Source of the DNA: an uncultured Pelagibacteraceae bacterium
GTDB lineage: Bacteria; Pseudomonadota; Alphaproteobacteria; Pelagibacterales; Pelagibacteraceae
Assembly (NCBI GenBank): GCA_902615975.1
Contig: CACMRC010000005.1
Location: forward strand, 1-64,000
Length of the DNA stretch: 64,000 nt
Reading direction: 5' to 3'
Position numbers and translations under genes: made by a program. Below, one piece after another: positions 35,004 through 44,151 of this stretch; the stretch's first letter is position 1; every line of letters begins with the position of its first letter. The notes under the pieces are model-generated. The model searched no databases, was not told where the DNA came from, and saw nothing but the letters and a program-made list of their open reading frames with translations.

Positions 35004-36112
35004 CCCTTCATAGGCATAACAACAAAAATACTGTCAAAATCACCCGGGTCTTTTATTAATGCCGGTGAACCAGTATCATTAAAGAAAATTTCAACTTTTT
35101 CTCCATCTAGTTGTGAAGCAACATCTATCAAATATCTAGAGTTAAAACTTATCTCTAAATCATGATCAAACTTAACAGTTAAAGTTTCTTTACCGTCTCC
35201 ACTGTTAGTATTATTTACTGACAGATCTAAAGTATCTTTAGATAAATTAAATTTTACACCATCTTTTTTATCCAATGAAACTGAAGCTACCCTATCAACA
35301 GAATTTAAAAATAATTTTAAATCTATTTCTAACTTTTTTTGATTATTTTTAGGTATAACTTGTATGTAATTAGGAAATTTTCCATCAATAAGATTTGAAA
35401 TTAGAATACTATTATTTAATTCAAATTTAATTTTTGATTTCGCATTTGAAATTTTTACATCTCCGTCATAGCTATCTAATAAAGAACAAAGTTGAAAAAT
35501 TGTTTTTTTAGGTAAAATTATTGGATCAAAATAAATTTTTTCTTCTAATCTAACTTTTGAAATAGACATTCTATGACTATCAGTTGCAGCTGCAGTTAAA
35601 TAATATTTATCCTCAACTTCTGTTTGATGAAAATATATACCACTTAGATAATGTCTTGTTTCATCATTAGAAACTGAAAATTTACACTTATTTAATAATT
35701 TTAAAAATTGTTTTGATTTAATTATAAATTCATTTTGATTAAAATTTTCGTCTGTTAGTGGAAACTCTGTTGCACTTATACAATTCAAATTAAAAATAGA
35801 TTTTTCAGACTCTACTTGTAATTTGCTTATATCTGTTAAAGAAAGATTTATTTTTTTTCCTGAATTAAACTTTCTTATAATATCATACATAATTGATGAG
35901 GTTGTGGTTGTTTTGCCCTCCTCTAGAATCTCTACATTATTTAATTGATGTATAAATATTAAATCTAGATCAGTTGCTGTGATTGTAAGTTTTGAATTAC
36001 TTGCATCTAACAAAATATTAGAAAGTATTGGTAGTGTACTTCTTTTTTCAATAACGCCTTGGCAATAATTTAACGCTTGCTGAAGATCTTGTTGATTAAC
36101 GTTAAATTTCAT
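35000..36112 (-). CDS. dnaN: DNA polymerase III beta sliding clamp
   Basis: Ring-shaped clamp that tethers the replicative polymerase. It has 370 residues with the normal three-domain layout. The start MKFNVNQQDLQQALNYCQGV is typical, the middle contains TDSHRMS, and the C terminus VVMPMKG is the VMPMR-like clamp end that forms part of the partner-binding pocket. The gene overlaps the end of dnaA by 11 bases, the widely conserved dnaA-dnaN order. Confidence 0.97.
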   Translation of the reverse strand: MKFNVNQQDLQQALNYCQGVIEKRSTLPILSNILLDASNSKLTITATDLDLIFIHQLNNVEILEEGKTTTTSSIMYDIIRKFNSGKKINLSLTDISKLQVESEKSIFNLNCISATEFPLTDENFNQNEFIIKSKQFLKLLNKCKFSVSNDETRHYLSGIYFHQTEVEDKYYLTAAATDSHRMSISKVRLEEKIYFDPIILPKKTIFQLCSLLDSYDGDVKISNAKSKIKFELNNSILISNLIDGKFPNYIQVIPKNNQKKLEIDLKLFLNSVDRVASVSLDKKDGVKFNLSKDTLDLSVNNTNSGDGKETLTVKFDHDLEISFNSRYLIDVASQLDGEKVEIFFNDTGSPALIKDPGDFDSIFVVMPMKG

Positions 36113-37517
36113 TTTCTTTATTATATAAAATCTGGTTTTTTAATTTATTTATATTATCAACCATCTCAGGATCTTTTTCTTTTATTTTTTCAATAGTTTT
36201 TACTGAGTGAATTATTGTTGTATGGTCTCTGTTAGAAAATTCCCTTCCAATTTCAGGTAATGATTTAGAAGTTAAAATTTTAGTTAAATAAATTGCTGTT
36301 TGCCTAGGTCTTACTAAATATCTTGATCTTCTAGATGATAACATTTCATTTTTACTGATTTTGAAAAACTTACAAACAATTGTCTGAATTAGATCTATTG
36401 TAACCTTATTTTCTGCTAGATTTAATAAATCCTTTAAAACTACTTTTGTTTCAGAAAGATTTGGTGCTTTGTTGTAAATTCTTGAAAATGAAACAACTCT
36501 GTTTATTGCACCAACTAGTTCCCTTACACTTCCAGATATTTCATTGCTTATAAAATCTTGAATTTCTCTAGAAATTTGTAATTGTTCGGAATACAAGACA
36601 TTCAATTCTTCAGTTTTTTTTTCAACTATTTTTTTCCTTAACTCAAGGTCTGGCTTTTGAATATCAACAACTAATCCACCAGAAAATCTTGATTTAATTC
36701 TTTCTTGAATCCTTGATAATTTGTTTGGTGATCGATCAGCTGATACAATTATTTGAGATCCCTTATCAAGTAATGCATTAAATGTATGAAAGAACTCCTC
36801 CTGCATAGCCTCTTTTCCACTTATAAACTGGATATCATCAATTAATAAAATATCTGTATTTCTAAAATATTCTTTAAACTTAACCATATCGTTTGATTTA
36901 ATTGATTTTACAAACTGATACATGAAGCGTTCGGCAGAAATAAACATTACTTTATTATTTTTTTTAAGCTCTAAACCTATTGAATTTAATAAGTGAGTTT
37001 TTCCCATTCCAACGCCGCCATAAATATAAAGTGGATTGTAATGAGATATATTTTCTGAAACTTTTAAAGAAGCTTCGTATGCTAATTTATTACTCGAACC
37101 TGTTATAAAATTATCAAATCTTTTATTTGGATCAATTCGATTATACTGAAGGTAAGAGTCTTTTATAAATGAAACATTTTCATTAGTATTATTCTCTTTG
37201 ATATTATTTTCCTTTAAAGTGATATCTTGAGCTTTTTCAACTATTTTGAACTCAATTCTAATAATGTCTTTTTTATAAACTTTAATTATTTTTAATATTT
37301 GATCTAAATACCTTGATGTAATCCAATCTCTAATAAATCTTGTTGGAACTGACAATAATATGTAATTATTGAATTCCTCTACAAAAGAAATCTTTTTTAA
37401 CCAGCTCTCATATACTTCTAAGCCTAATTTATTTTTCATTTCATTCTGCACTTGCTTCCATTCAAAACCTTCAGAAGAAAAATTATTAATATTTTTTGTA
37501 TTTGTTAATTTGTTCAT
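36102..37517 (-). CDS. dnaA: chromosomal replication initiator DnaA
   Basis: AAA+ protein that binds DnaA boxes and melts the origin. Domain I is at residues 1-95, a low-complexity linker (KENNIKENNTNENV) covers about 101-115, and the AAA+ domain has Walker A GGVGMGKTH (167-175) and Walker B LLIDDIQFI. The C-terminal helix-turn-helix signature is FSNRDHTTIIHSV. It has 471 residues, a normal length. No strong Shine-Dalgarno precedes the ATG. Upstream lies a 312-base gap with a GANTC-bearing direct repeat. Confidence 0.98.
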   Translation of the reverse strand: MNKLTNTKNINNFSSEGFEWKQVQNEMKNKLGLEVYESWLKKISFVEEFNNYILLSVPTRFIRDWITSRYLDQILKIIKVYKKDIIRIEFKIVEKAQDITLKENNIKENNTNENVSFIKDSYLQYNRIDPNKRFDNFITGSSNKLAYEASLKVSENISHYNPLYIYGGVGMGKTHLLNSIGLELKKNNKVMFISAERFMYQFVKSIKSNDMVKFKEYFRNTDILLIDDIQFISGKEAMQEEFFHTFNALLDKGSQIIVSADRSPNKLSRIQERIKSRFSGGLVVDIQKPDLELRKKIVEKKTEELNVLYSEQLQISREIQDFISNEISGSVRELVGAINRVVSFSRIYNKAPNLSETKVVLKDLLNLAENKVTIDLIQTIVCKFFKISKNEMLSSRRSRYLVRPRQTAIYLTKILTSKSLPEIGREFSNRDHTTIIHSVKTIEKIKEKDPEMVDNINKLKNQILYNKENEI

Positions 37518-37829
37518 AACTTAAGGGGAAATCTCAGTTAGAACGATTTAAAAAAATTTGCAACAAGTTAATAAGAAAAATAAAAAAAAAATAAAATCTA
37601 TGATTGTGATTTATAATGTTACAGATTAATTTTAGTTTAGATCTAAAATTAAAATTTAAAATTGAATCAAATATAGATTGAATCAATAAATTGATTGAAT
37701 TAAAACTGAATCAAACATAGATTGAATGACTATAATACAAATATTTACTAAATCTAAATATAGTAACTTAAGACAAATCTTAAATATATAATGTAGATAT
37801 CAGGAGTTGTTTGAAAATTTAGCTAACGT
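37518..37829. other. 312-base A/T-rich gap upstream of dnaA
   Basis: The longest non-coding stretch in the window. It contains a 23-base direct repeat (two copies, 37663-37729) with three GANTC sites, and several AT-only tracts that could unwind easily. I find no consensus DnaA box (TTATNCACA or its complement) and no tRNA or small RNA that I can fold. It most likely holds the dnaA promoter and the end of the rpsT transcript. An origin cannot be claimed from what is visible. Confidence 0.6.
37663..37729. repeat. 23-base direct repeat with GANTC sites upstream of dnaA
   Basis: Copy 1 (37663-37685) is TGAATCAAATATAGATTGAA plus TCA; copy 2 (37707-37729) differs at two positions (C for T at position 10, G for C at position 22). 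They are 44 bases apart, start to start, with a related TTGATTGAATT between them. GANTC sites fall at 37664, 37680 and 37708. The block lies about 146-212 bases upstream of the dnaA start codon. Confidence 0.8.
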
Positions 37830-38090
37830 TTAGATTGCAGCTATTTTTTTGGTAATTCTAGAAACGTTTCTAGAAGCATTTTGTTTTTTTATTATTCCTG
37901 TTTTAGCAATTTTCATCAACTCAGAGTTTAACTTTGGTAAAAATTTTATAGCTTCATCTTTCTTTTTACTATCAATTAGAAGGTTCATTTTCTTAAGTGC
38001 GTTTCTAAACCTACTCTTTCTAGCTTTATTTACCGCTGTTTGTTTAGAAATTCTTCTAATTCTTTTAACTGCTGATTTTGTGTTTGCCAT
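37830..38090 (-). CDS. rpsT: 30S ribosomal protein S20
   Basis: Small basic ribosomal protein that binds 16S rRNA. I start at MANTKSAVKRIRRISKQTA (38090), the conserved S20 N terminus, giving 86 residues; the frame stays open further upstream to 38162 but that extension is not S20-like and overlaps mutM. The protein has the long lysine-rich helices typical of the family (NKARKSRFRNALKKM) and ends ITKKIAAI. Its place between mutM and dnaA is conserved in alphaproteobacteria. Confidence 0.97.
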   Translation of the reverse strand: MANTKSAVKRIRRISKQTAVNKARKSRFRNALKKMNLLIDSKKKDEAIKFLPKLNSELMKIAKTGIIKKQNASRNVSRITKKIAAI

Positions 38091-38140
38091 CTGCGCAGGG
38101 GTATAGCTTGAGAATTTATAGTGGTCAACTAAATATTTAA

Positions 38141-39004
38141 CTATTTTTGACAAGAAACGCAAAAAAAAGTCGACCTATTTGATGTTATCTTTTTTTTTAT
38201 AATGCCTTTGCACTTCGTGCGCTTACAATAAGCTCCGTCTTGCTGATAGACTTTAAACTCCTTTTGGAAGGTACCTTTGTTACCTGAAATATCTTTAAAA
38301 TCTCTTATACTTGAACCTCCCTTATTAATTGCCTGTTGAAGTATTTTTTTAGAATTTAAAATAATATTTAAACATTCATTTTTATTAAGTCTTTTTGCCT
38401 TTTTAAATGGATTTATTTTACAAGCAAAAAGAATTTCACTTGCATAAATATTACCTATTCCAGAAACAAATCTCTGATCAAGTAAGAAACTTTTTATATC
38501 CTTATTTTTTTTCTTAAAATAATTAAATACATAATTTAAGTTAAATTTATCACTAAATGGTTCAGGTCCCATTGATTTAAATCTTCTCTGTAGATCTTGA
38601 TAATTTTTAATTATTTCAAAAAATCCAAAACGTCTTGGATCATTATAAATTACTTTCAAGCTATCAAAGACAAACTCTGCATGATTGTGTTTTTTAGGTA
38701 AAAAAGGTGAATGATAAAAACTAGTATTCGTAAATTTTAGAAGCTTTTTATTATCAAGAATATGAATTGTTCCTGACATTCCTAAATGAATTAAACAATA
38801 ATCTTCATTTTGAAAATGGATAATCAAATATTTAGAAAATCTACTAACTTCAATTATTTTTTTATTTTTAAGAAAACTTTCAAAATCACTTGGTATTTTA
38901 AACCTTAAATTCCTATTTCTAATTATTACTTTTTTTATGCTTTTTTTTTTGATCTTTTTATGAAGGGATTGTCTAACAATTTCTACTTCTGGTAATTCTG
39001 GCAT
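38141..39004 (-). CDS. mutM: formamidopyrimidine-DNA glycosylase
   Basis: Base-excision repair enzyme for 8-oxoguanine and related lesions. The catalytic N terminus PELPEVE is present (Pro2 after Met removal, Glu3). The helix-two-turn-helix DQRFVSGIGNIYASE is in the middle, and the C-terminal zinc finger has C-x4-C and C-x2-C (CKRTKC, CVSC), the spacing usual in alphaproteobacteria. It has 287 residues. The divergent ubiE starts 30 bases away. Confidence 0.96.
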   Translation of the reverse strand: MPELPEVEIVRQSLHKKIKKKSIKKVIIRNRNLRFKIPSDFESFLKNKKIIEVSRFSKYLIIHFQNEDYCLIHLGMSGTIHILDNKKLLKFTNTSFYHSPFLPKKHNHAEFVFDSLKVIYNDPRRFGFFEIIKNYQDLQRRFKSMGPEPFSDKFNLNYVFNYFKKKNKDIKSFLLDQRFVSGIGNIYASEILFACKINPFKKAKRLNKNECLNIILNSKKILQQAINKGGSSIRDFKDISGNKGTFQKEFKVYQQDGAYCKRTKCKGIIKKKITSNRSTFFCVSCQK

Positions 39005-39033
39005 TTGATACTATATTCAATATATATTTTTTT

Positions 39034-39738
39034 ATGCAACAAAATCTTCAAAATAAAAAAGGACTTGTAGAAAATGTATTTAATCAGGTCTACAACAAAT
39101 ATGACTTGATGAATGACTTTATGTCTATGGGTGTCCATAGATATTGGAAAAAAAGTTTAATCAATATGATGAATCCGAGAGCTAATAGAAAATTAATAGA
39201 TGTTGCATGTGGGACGGGGGATGTTGGAAAATTATTTTTAAATAGCACAAATAAAGACGCTGAAATTACTTGTGTAGACCCTAATAAAGGCATGGTTAGT
39301 CAGGGAAAGCGAAAATTATCAAATTATAAAAATGTAAAATGGGTTATTTCATCAGCAGAAAAATTACCAATAGAAGAAAATTCATTTGATTACTACACTA
39401 TTAGCTTTGGACTAAGAAATACAAAAAATTTGAATAAAGCGCTTTCAGAAGCCTATAGAGTTTTAAAGCCCGGTGGACGCTATCTATGTCTAGAATTTTC
39501 TAAGATTCAAAATTCAAATCTTGATTTTATATATAAAAATTATTCAAAACTTATTCCTAGCATTGGTCAATTTGTAGTTGGAGAAAAAGAACCTTATGAA
39601 TATTTAATCAAAAGTATTGAACAATTTATTAATCAAGACGAATTAATAGAATTAATGGAAAAAAATAATTTTCACAAATGTTCTTATAGAAATCTTTCTG
39701 GTGGTATTGTTTCAATTCATAGTGGTTGGAAAATTTAA
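39034..39738 (+). CDS. ubiE: ubiquinone biosynthesis C-methyltransferase
   Basis: SAM-dependent methyltransferase acting on the C2 position of the ubiquinone ring (also on demethylmenaquinone in other bacteria). It has 234 residues. The SAM-binding motif is VACGTGDVGK, followed by the family signatures YDLMNDFMSMGVHRYWK near the N terminus and RVLKPGGRYLCLEFSK. The stop overlaps the ubiB start (TAATG), so the two are coupled. Gene order mutM | ubiE-ubiB is characteristic of alphaproteobacteria. Confidence 0.96.
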   Translation: MQQNLQNKKGLVENVFNQVYNKYDLMNDFMSMGVHRYWKKSLINMMNPRANRKLIDVACGTGDVGKLFLNSTNKDAEITCVDPNKGMVSQGKRKLSNYKNVKWVISSAEKLPIEENSFDYYTISFGLRNTKNLNKALSEAYRVLKPGGRYLCLEFSKIQNSNLDFIYKNYSKLIPSIGQFVVGEKEPYEYLIKSIEQFINQDELIELMEKNNFHKCSYRNLSGGIVSIHSGWKI

Positions 39739-41306
39739 TGATTAAAAAACTTATTACTTTATTTAAATTAGGAAGAAAAATTGCAAGATCAGATATTTTA
39801 AAAATTGCATCGAAATTTAAAAAACCTCCCTTAGCCGTAACAATATTATTCCAAATTTTATCTATTTCATTTGAAAAAAAAGAACAAAATAATTTAATTG
39901 AGGATGATGGTGAAAGACTATCTAGATCTTTAGAGTCTATGGGTACAACTTTCATCAAACTTGGTCAATTTCTTGCTACTAGACCTGATATAATTGGAGA
40001 AGAATTATCTTTAAAGCTAGAAAAACTTCAAGATCGATTACCCCCTTTCTCAATTCATGAAGCAAAAGAAATTATTAAAGAAGATCTTGGAGTTGTTGCA
40101 TTTAATTCAATAATTGATTTAAGTGAACCAGTTGCCGCTGCATCAATTGCGCAAGTTCATAAAGCAAAAATAAATGACAATGGAACAATTAAAGATGTAG
40201 CAATAAAAATTTTAAGACCAAATATAAAAAAAATATTCAATGAAGAAATAGATGCAATGATGTTGTTTGCATTTATTATTGAGTCATTTATAAAAAAAAC
40301 AAAAAGATTAAAACTTGTTGAAGTTGTTTTTTTACTTAAAGAAATAACTAATCTTGAAATGGATTTAAGATTCGAAGCTGCCGCAGCTAATGAATATGCT
40401 GAAAATACTAAAAATGATGCAGGATTTAAAGTTCCTGAAATTTATTGGAATTTTACAAGCGAAAATGTAATGACTTTGGATTGGATAGATGGAATTTCAA
40501 TAAGAGAAGCTGAGGAGCTAAAGAAAAGAAATTTAGATACTAATAAAATAGCTGAAGATATTATCCAACATTTTTTAAGACATGCTGTAAGGGATGGTTT
40601 TTTTCATGCAGATATGCATCAAGGAAATATTTTTGTTGATAATAGCGGCCAAATTGTACCTATAGATTTTGGAATTATGGGGAGGTTAGACAAACTTAGT
40701 AAAAGGTTTTTAGCAGAAATTTTATTTGGATTTATTCAAAGAGATTATCGTAAAGTAGCTGAAGTTCACTTAGTGGCCGGATTAGTTCCAAAAGAAGTAC
40801 CAATCGACGATCTAGCTCAAGCTTTGAGATCAATTGGTGAGCCTATATTTGGCCAAGAAGTAAAAGATATTTCAGGCGGTAAATTACTCAAACAATTGTT
40901 TGATGTAACAGAAAAGTTTAATATGCAAACTCAACCTCAATTATTAATGTTGCAAAAAACTATGGTTGTTGTTGAAGGTGTAGCAAGGAAGTTAAATCCA
41001 AACACAAATATTTGGACAACTTCAAAGCCTGTACTGGAAAATTGGCTTAAAGAAACAAAAGATCCAATTAATAATTTGAATGAAACTTTAAAAAATACAT
41101 CTGAAGTGATTAAACGTTTACCAGAATTTCCTGAGGTTATGGATAAAGCAAATCAAGCATTAACGTTTTTAGCTAGTGGTCAAATTCCACAAAATTCAAA
41201 TTCTTACACCGCTCTGAATGATAAGAAATCAGAAATGATAGCATTTAGAAATCAATCTATTATTGGTTTATTACTTCTTGTAATTTTTGGCCTTATAGTA
41301 TTTTAA
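39738..41306 (+). CDS. ubiB: ubiquinone biosynthesis protein UbiB (ABC1/ADCK kinase-like)
   Basis: Atypical membrane-anchored kinase/ATPase needed for ubiquinone synthesis. It has 522 residues from the ATG at 39738, which overlaps the ubiE stop; a TTG 12 bases upstream is less likely. Motifs are the KxGQ-type KLGQFLATRPD, the A-rich loop ASIAQVHKA in place of the glycine-rich loop, the catalytic HADMHQGNIFV and the metal-binding DFGIMG. A C-terminal hydrophobic span (IIGLLLLVIFGLIVF) anchors it in the membrane. Confidence 0.95.
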   Translation: MIKKLITLFKLGRKIARSDILKIASKFKKPPLAVTILFQILSISFEKKEQNNLIEDDGERLSRSLESMGTTFIKLGQFLATRPDIIGEELSLKLEKLQDRLPPFSIHEAKEIIKEDLGVVAFNSIIDLSEPVAAASIAQVHKAKINDNGTIKDVAIKILRPNIKKIFNEEIDAMMLFAFIIESFIKKTKRLKLVEVVFLLKEITNLEMDLRFEAAAANEYAENTKNDAGFKVPEIYWNFTSENVMTLDWIDGISIREAEELKKRNLDTNKIAEDIIQHFLRHAVRDGFFHADMHQGNIFVDNSGQIVPIDFGIMGRLDKLSKRFLAEILFGFIQRDYRKVAEVHLVAGLVPKEVPIDDLAQALRSIGEPIFGQEVKDISGGKLLKQLFDVTEKFNMQTQPQLLMLQKTMVVVEGVARKLNPNTNIWTTSKPVLENWLKETKDPINNLNETLKNTSEVIKRLPEFPEVMDKANQALTFLASGQIPQNSNSYTALNDKKSEMIAFRNQSIIGLLLLVIFGLIVF

Positions 41307-41314
41307 TTCTCCAG

Positions 41315-42520
41315 ATGAAAAATTTGATAAATAAAAAAATACTATTTATTATCTGTGGAGGAATATCTGCTTATAAAAGTCTTGAAACAATTAGGCTTTT
41401 TAAAAAGAATGGTGCAGATATAAAGACAATTCTTACTACAAGTGCAAAAGAGTTTGTAACTCCACTTTCAATAACATCGCTTTCCCAAGGTAAAGTTTAC
41501 AGTGATTTATTTAGTGTAGAAAATGAGGCTGAAATGGATCATATTTCACTTTCAAGATGGGCAGATATAATTGTAATTGCACCTGCAACAGCAAATACAA
41601 TTTCAAAGCTAGCTCAAGGAACAACTGATGATTTAGCATCCACTGTTGTTTTGGCTTCAGATAAAGACATTATTTTAGCACCAGCAATGAATGTAAGAAT
41701 GTGGGAGCATCCAACTACTAAAACAAATATAAAAAAATTAAAAGGGTTTGGATATAAACTAATAGGTCCAGAGGTTGGTGATATGGCATGTGGTGAATAT
41801 GGAGAAGGTAAAATGTCAGAACCATCAATAATTGCTGAGGAAGTTGATAAATATTTCTTAACTCAAAAAAATAACAAAAAATTTAAAGCATTAGTTACAG
41901 CAGGTCCAACTAATGAGTACATAGATCCAGTTCGTTTTATTACAAATAAATCAAGTGGCAAACAAGGATATGAATTAGCAAAATCATTAACCAAAAAAGG
42001 TTTTGATACAACATTAATATCAGGTCCAACTAATCTTGAAATAACTAAAGATATTAATCTTATAAAAGTCGAAACAGCAGATGAAATGTTAGTTGCCACT
42101 CAAGAAAATTTACCTGTTGATGTAGCAATTTTTTCAGCTGCGGTAGCTGATTTTAAAGTTAATAAAAAGTATGAAAATAAAATTAAAAAACAAGAGAACT
42201 TAAACTTAAATTTAGAAAAGAATGTAGACATACTTCATTATGTGTCTAACCATAACTCCATGAGACCTGAGCTTGTAATAGGATTTGCAGCAGAAACTAA
42301 TCAGATCGATAAAAATGCAGAGGAAAAATTAAACAAGAAAAATTGTGACTGGATAATTTCTAATGATGTATCAAATAAAGATATAGGATTTAATTCTGAT
42401 TATAATGAGGTAACAATTCATTATAAAAACAAAGAAGTTAAAAAAGAAAAGCTTTTATACAAAAAAAAATCTGGAATTTCTGATGAAATAGTTGATAGAA
42501 TAATTGATCAATTAAATTAA
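41315..42520 (+). CDS. coaBC: bifunctional phosphopantothenoylcysteine decarboxylase/phosphopantothenate-cysteine ligase
   Basis: Two successive steps of coenzyme A synthesis. The N-terminal CoaC half (about residues 1-185) has the catalytic His76 in EMDHISLS, PAMNVRMWEHP, and the Cys in GDMACGEYGEG. The C-terminal CoaB half starts TAGPTNEYIDPVRFITN and carries the dimer motif SSGKQGYELA. It has 401 residues, normal for the fusion. The dut start codon shares a base with its stop, forming an ubiB-coaBC-dut run typical of alphaproteobacteria. Confidence 0.96.
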   Translation: MKNLINKKILFIICGGISAYKSLETIRLFKKNGADIKTILTTSAKEFVTPLSITSLSQGKVYSDLFSVENEAEMDHISLSRWADIIVIAPATANTISKLAQGTTDDLASTVVLASDKDIILAPAMNVRMWEHPTTKTNIKKLKGFGYKLIGPEVGDMACGEYGEGKMSEPSIIAEEVDKYFLTQKNNKKFKALVTAGPTNEYIDPVRFITNKSSGKQGYELAKSLTKKGFDTTLISGPTNLEITKDINLIKVETADEMLVATQENLPVDVAIFSAAVADFKVNKKYENKIKKQENLNLNLEKNVDILHYVSNHNSMRPELVIGFAAETNQIDKNAEEKLNKKNCDWIISNDVSNKDIGFNSDYNEVTIHYKNKEVKKEKLLYKKKSGISDEIVDRIIDQLN

Positions 42521-42957
42521 TGGCAAAAATTCTTATCAAAAAGTTAGACCCTGCGGTTGAATTACCTGCTTACAAAACAGAAGGTGCATCAGGTATGGAT
42601 TTGATGGCGCTAGTAAAAAAACCCATTAATCTCAAACCAAATTCATCATGCTTAGTTCCAACAGGGCTTGCCGTTGCATTTTCAAGTGATTTCGAAATCC
42701 AAATAAGACCAAGATCCGGTTTAGCTGCAAAAAATAGTATAAGTGTTTTAAATACACCTGGAACTATTGATAGTGATTACAGGGGAGAAATAAAAGTAAT
42801 TCTTTTTAACCACGGTAAAAATGATTTCTTGATAAATAATAAGGATAGAATTGCACAAATGATTTTAACTCCTGTGATTAAAATGAATCTCGAGGAAACT
42901 GATGATCTACCAGAAACTGTTAGAGGAGAGGGTGGTTTTGGCTCGACTGGAAAATGA
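42520..42957 (+). CDS. dut: dUTP diphosphatase
   Basis: Trimeric dUTPase that keeps uracil out of DNA and supplies dUMP for thymidylate. It has 145 residues with all five motifs: GASGMDL, RPRSGLA, NTPGTIDSDYRGEI, DRIAQM and the C-terminal P-loop-like RGEGGFGSTGK. It is packed between coaBC and the ThiF-like gene with an ATGA overlap at the end. Confidence 0.97.
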   Translation: MAKILIKKLDPAVELPAYKTEGASGMDLMALVKKPINLKPNSSCLVPTGLAVAFSSDFEIQIRPRSGLAAKNSISVLNTPGTIDSDYRGEIKVILFNHGKNDFLINNKDRIAQMILTPVIKMNLEETDDLPETVRGEGGFGSTGK

Positions 42958-43721
42958 GCAAAAATTTAAGCAAAAAAGAAATAGATAAATTTTCTAGACA
43001 AATAATTTTAAAAAACATAGGTCCATTAGGACAAAAAAAAATTCTAGACTCAAGAGTTTTAATAATTGGAATGGGTGGTTTGGGATGTCCAGCGGCTGAT
43101 TTTTTAACCCGATCTGGAATTGGGAAACTAGGAATTGTTGATCATGACATCGTTAGCCTATCAAATATTCATAGACAAAGTTTATATGATGAAAAAGATT
43201 TAAATCACTCAAAAGTTATAATTGCTAAAAAAAAACTAAATAGAATAAACCCAAAAACAAAAATAAATCTTTATAACTTTAAAATGGATAGAGTAAAATT
43301 TGAAAAAATAATAAAAAAATATGACTTCATTATTGATGGTACTGATAATTTTGAAAGTAAATTTTTAATAAATGATTTAAGTTTTAAGTATAAAAAATAT
43401 CTTGTGACTGGAGCAATTAGTAAATTTGATGGTCATATTTTTACTTTTGATTTTATAGATAAAAATACTCCTTCTTTACGAGACTTCTATCAAGAGGAAG
43501 TTATTACTGATGAAATATTAAACTGTGAATATGAAGGAATATTGGGACCTGTAGCAGGAACAATTGGAACAATGCTAGCTAATGAAGTTTTAAAAAAAAT
43601 ATTAAAAGTTGGCCAAAATTTAAATGGATTTATTCTTATTATAGATTTATTAAATTTAAGCTTTAGAAAAGTTAAATTAAATAAAACAAAAAAAAGTGAA
43701 AATAAAAAATTTAATAAATAA
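42954..43721 (+). CDS. ThiF/MoeB/HesA-family adenylyltransferase
   Basis: E1-like enzyme that adenylates the C terminus of a ubiquitin-fold sulfur carrier such as MoaD or ThiS. It has 255 residues. The nucleotide loop is GMGGLGCPAADFL (from residue 39), NIHRQSLYDEKD follows, and DGTDNFESK binds the adenylate. There is no rhodanese domain and no CxxC zinc pair that I can see, so it is the short form. MoeB, ThiF and related functions cannot be separated by eye, and no carrier gene is adjacent. Confidence 0.85.
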   Translation: MSKNLSKKEIDKFSRQIILKNIGPLGQKKILDSRVLIIGMGGLGCPAADFLTRSGIGKLGIVDHDIVSLSNIHRQSLYDEKDLNHSKVIIAKKKLNRINPKTKINLYNFKMDRVKFEKIIKKYDFIIDGTDNFESKFLINDLSFKYKKYLVTGAISKFDGHIFTFDFIDKNTPSLRDFYQEEVITDEILNCEYEGILGPVAGTIGTMLANEVLKKILKVGQNLNGFILIIDLLNLSFRKVKLNKTKKSENKKFNK

Positions 43722-44151
43722 TATTTTTATATTCTCTCTTTTAATATTCTTTATTAACTCAAGTAATGCTGGGGAAATATTCGTTTCTCTTAAAAAAAAT
43801 AAGGTGAACGTACGCTATGGACCAAGTTTTGAATCTGACATTAAATATGTTTATAAAAAAATAAATTTACCTTTAAAACAAATTGATAAAAAAGAAAATT
43901 TTAGACGAATTATTGATTTTAAAAATAACAGCGGATGGATTCATATTTCACAATTAAAAAAAAGTAATTCAGTAATAGCCACGAAAGATAAAGTTTTATT
44001 TAAGAAACCTACATCTTTTGCTAAACCAATTGCTCAAATAAAAAAAGGGAGATTATTAATTTTAAAAAAATGTGAACAAAATTGGTGCAGAATTACATCA
44101 GAAGAATTTGAAGGTTGGATTAAAACAGATAATATTTGGGGACTAAATTAA
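43696..44151 (+). CDS. exported SH3-domain protein
   Basis: A 151-residue secreted protein. It starts at a GTG (43696) inside the end of the ThiF-like gene; no ATG precedes the signal peptide (about residues 7-25, NNIFIFSLLIFFINSSNAGE). Two bacterial SH3-like stretches follow, one with KNKVNVRYGPSFESD and one ending WCRITSEEFEGWIKTDNIWG. Such proteins bind peptidoglycan or cell-envelope partners, but the function is unknown. Confidence 0.82.
   Translation: MKIKNLINNIFIFSLLIFFINSSNAGEIFVSLKKNKVNVRYGPSFESDIKYVYKKINLPLKQIDKKENFRRIIDFKNNSGWIHISQLKKSNSVIATKDKVLFKKPTSFAKPIAQIKKGRLLILKKCEQNWCRITSEEFEGWIKTDNIWGLN

Noticed and set aside
37518-37829. Possible chromosomal origin (oriC) next to dnaA
   Set aside because: The gap is AT-rich with repeats, but no consensus DnaA boxes are visible, and in many alphaproteobacteria the origin is not beside dnaA. 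GC-skew of the full genome would be needed.
38091-38162. 24-codon N-terminal extension of rpsT
   Set aside because: S20 begins MANTKSA; the extra residues are not S20-like and overlap the end of mutM.
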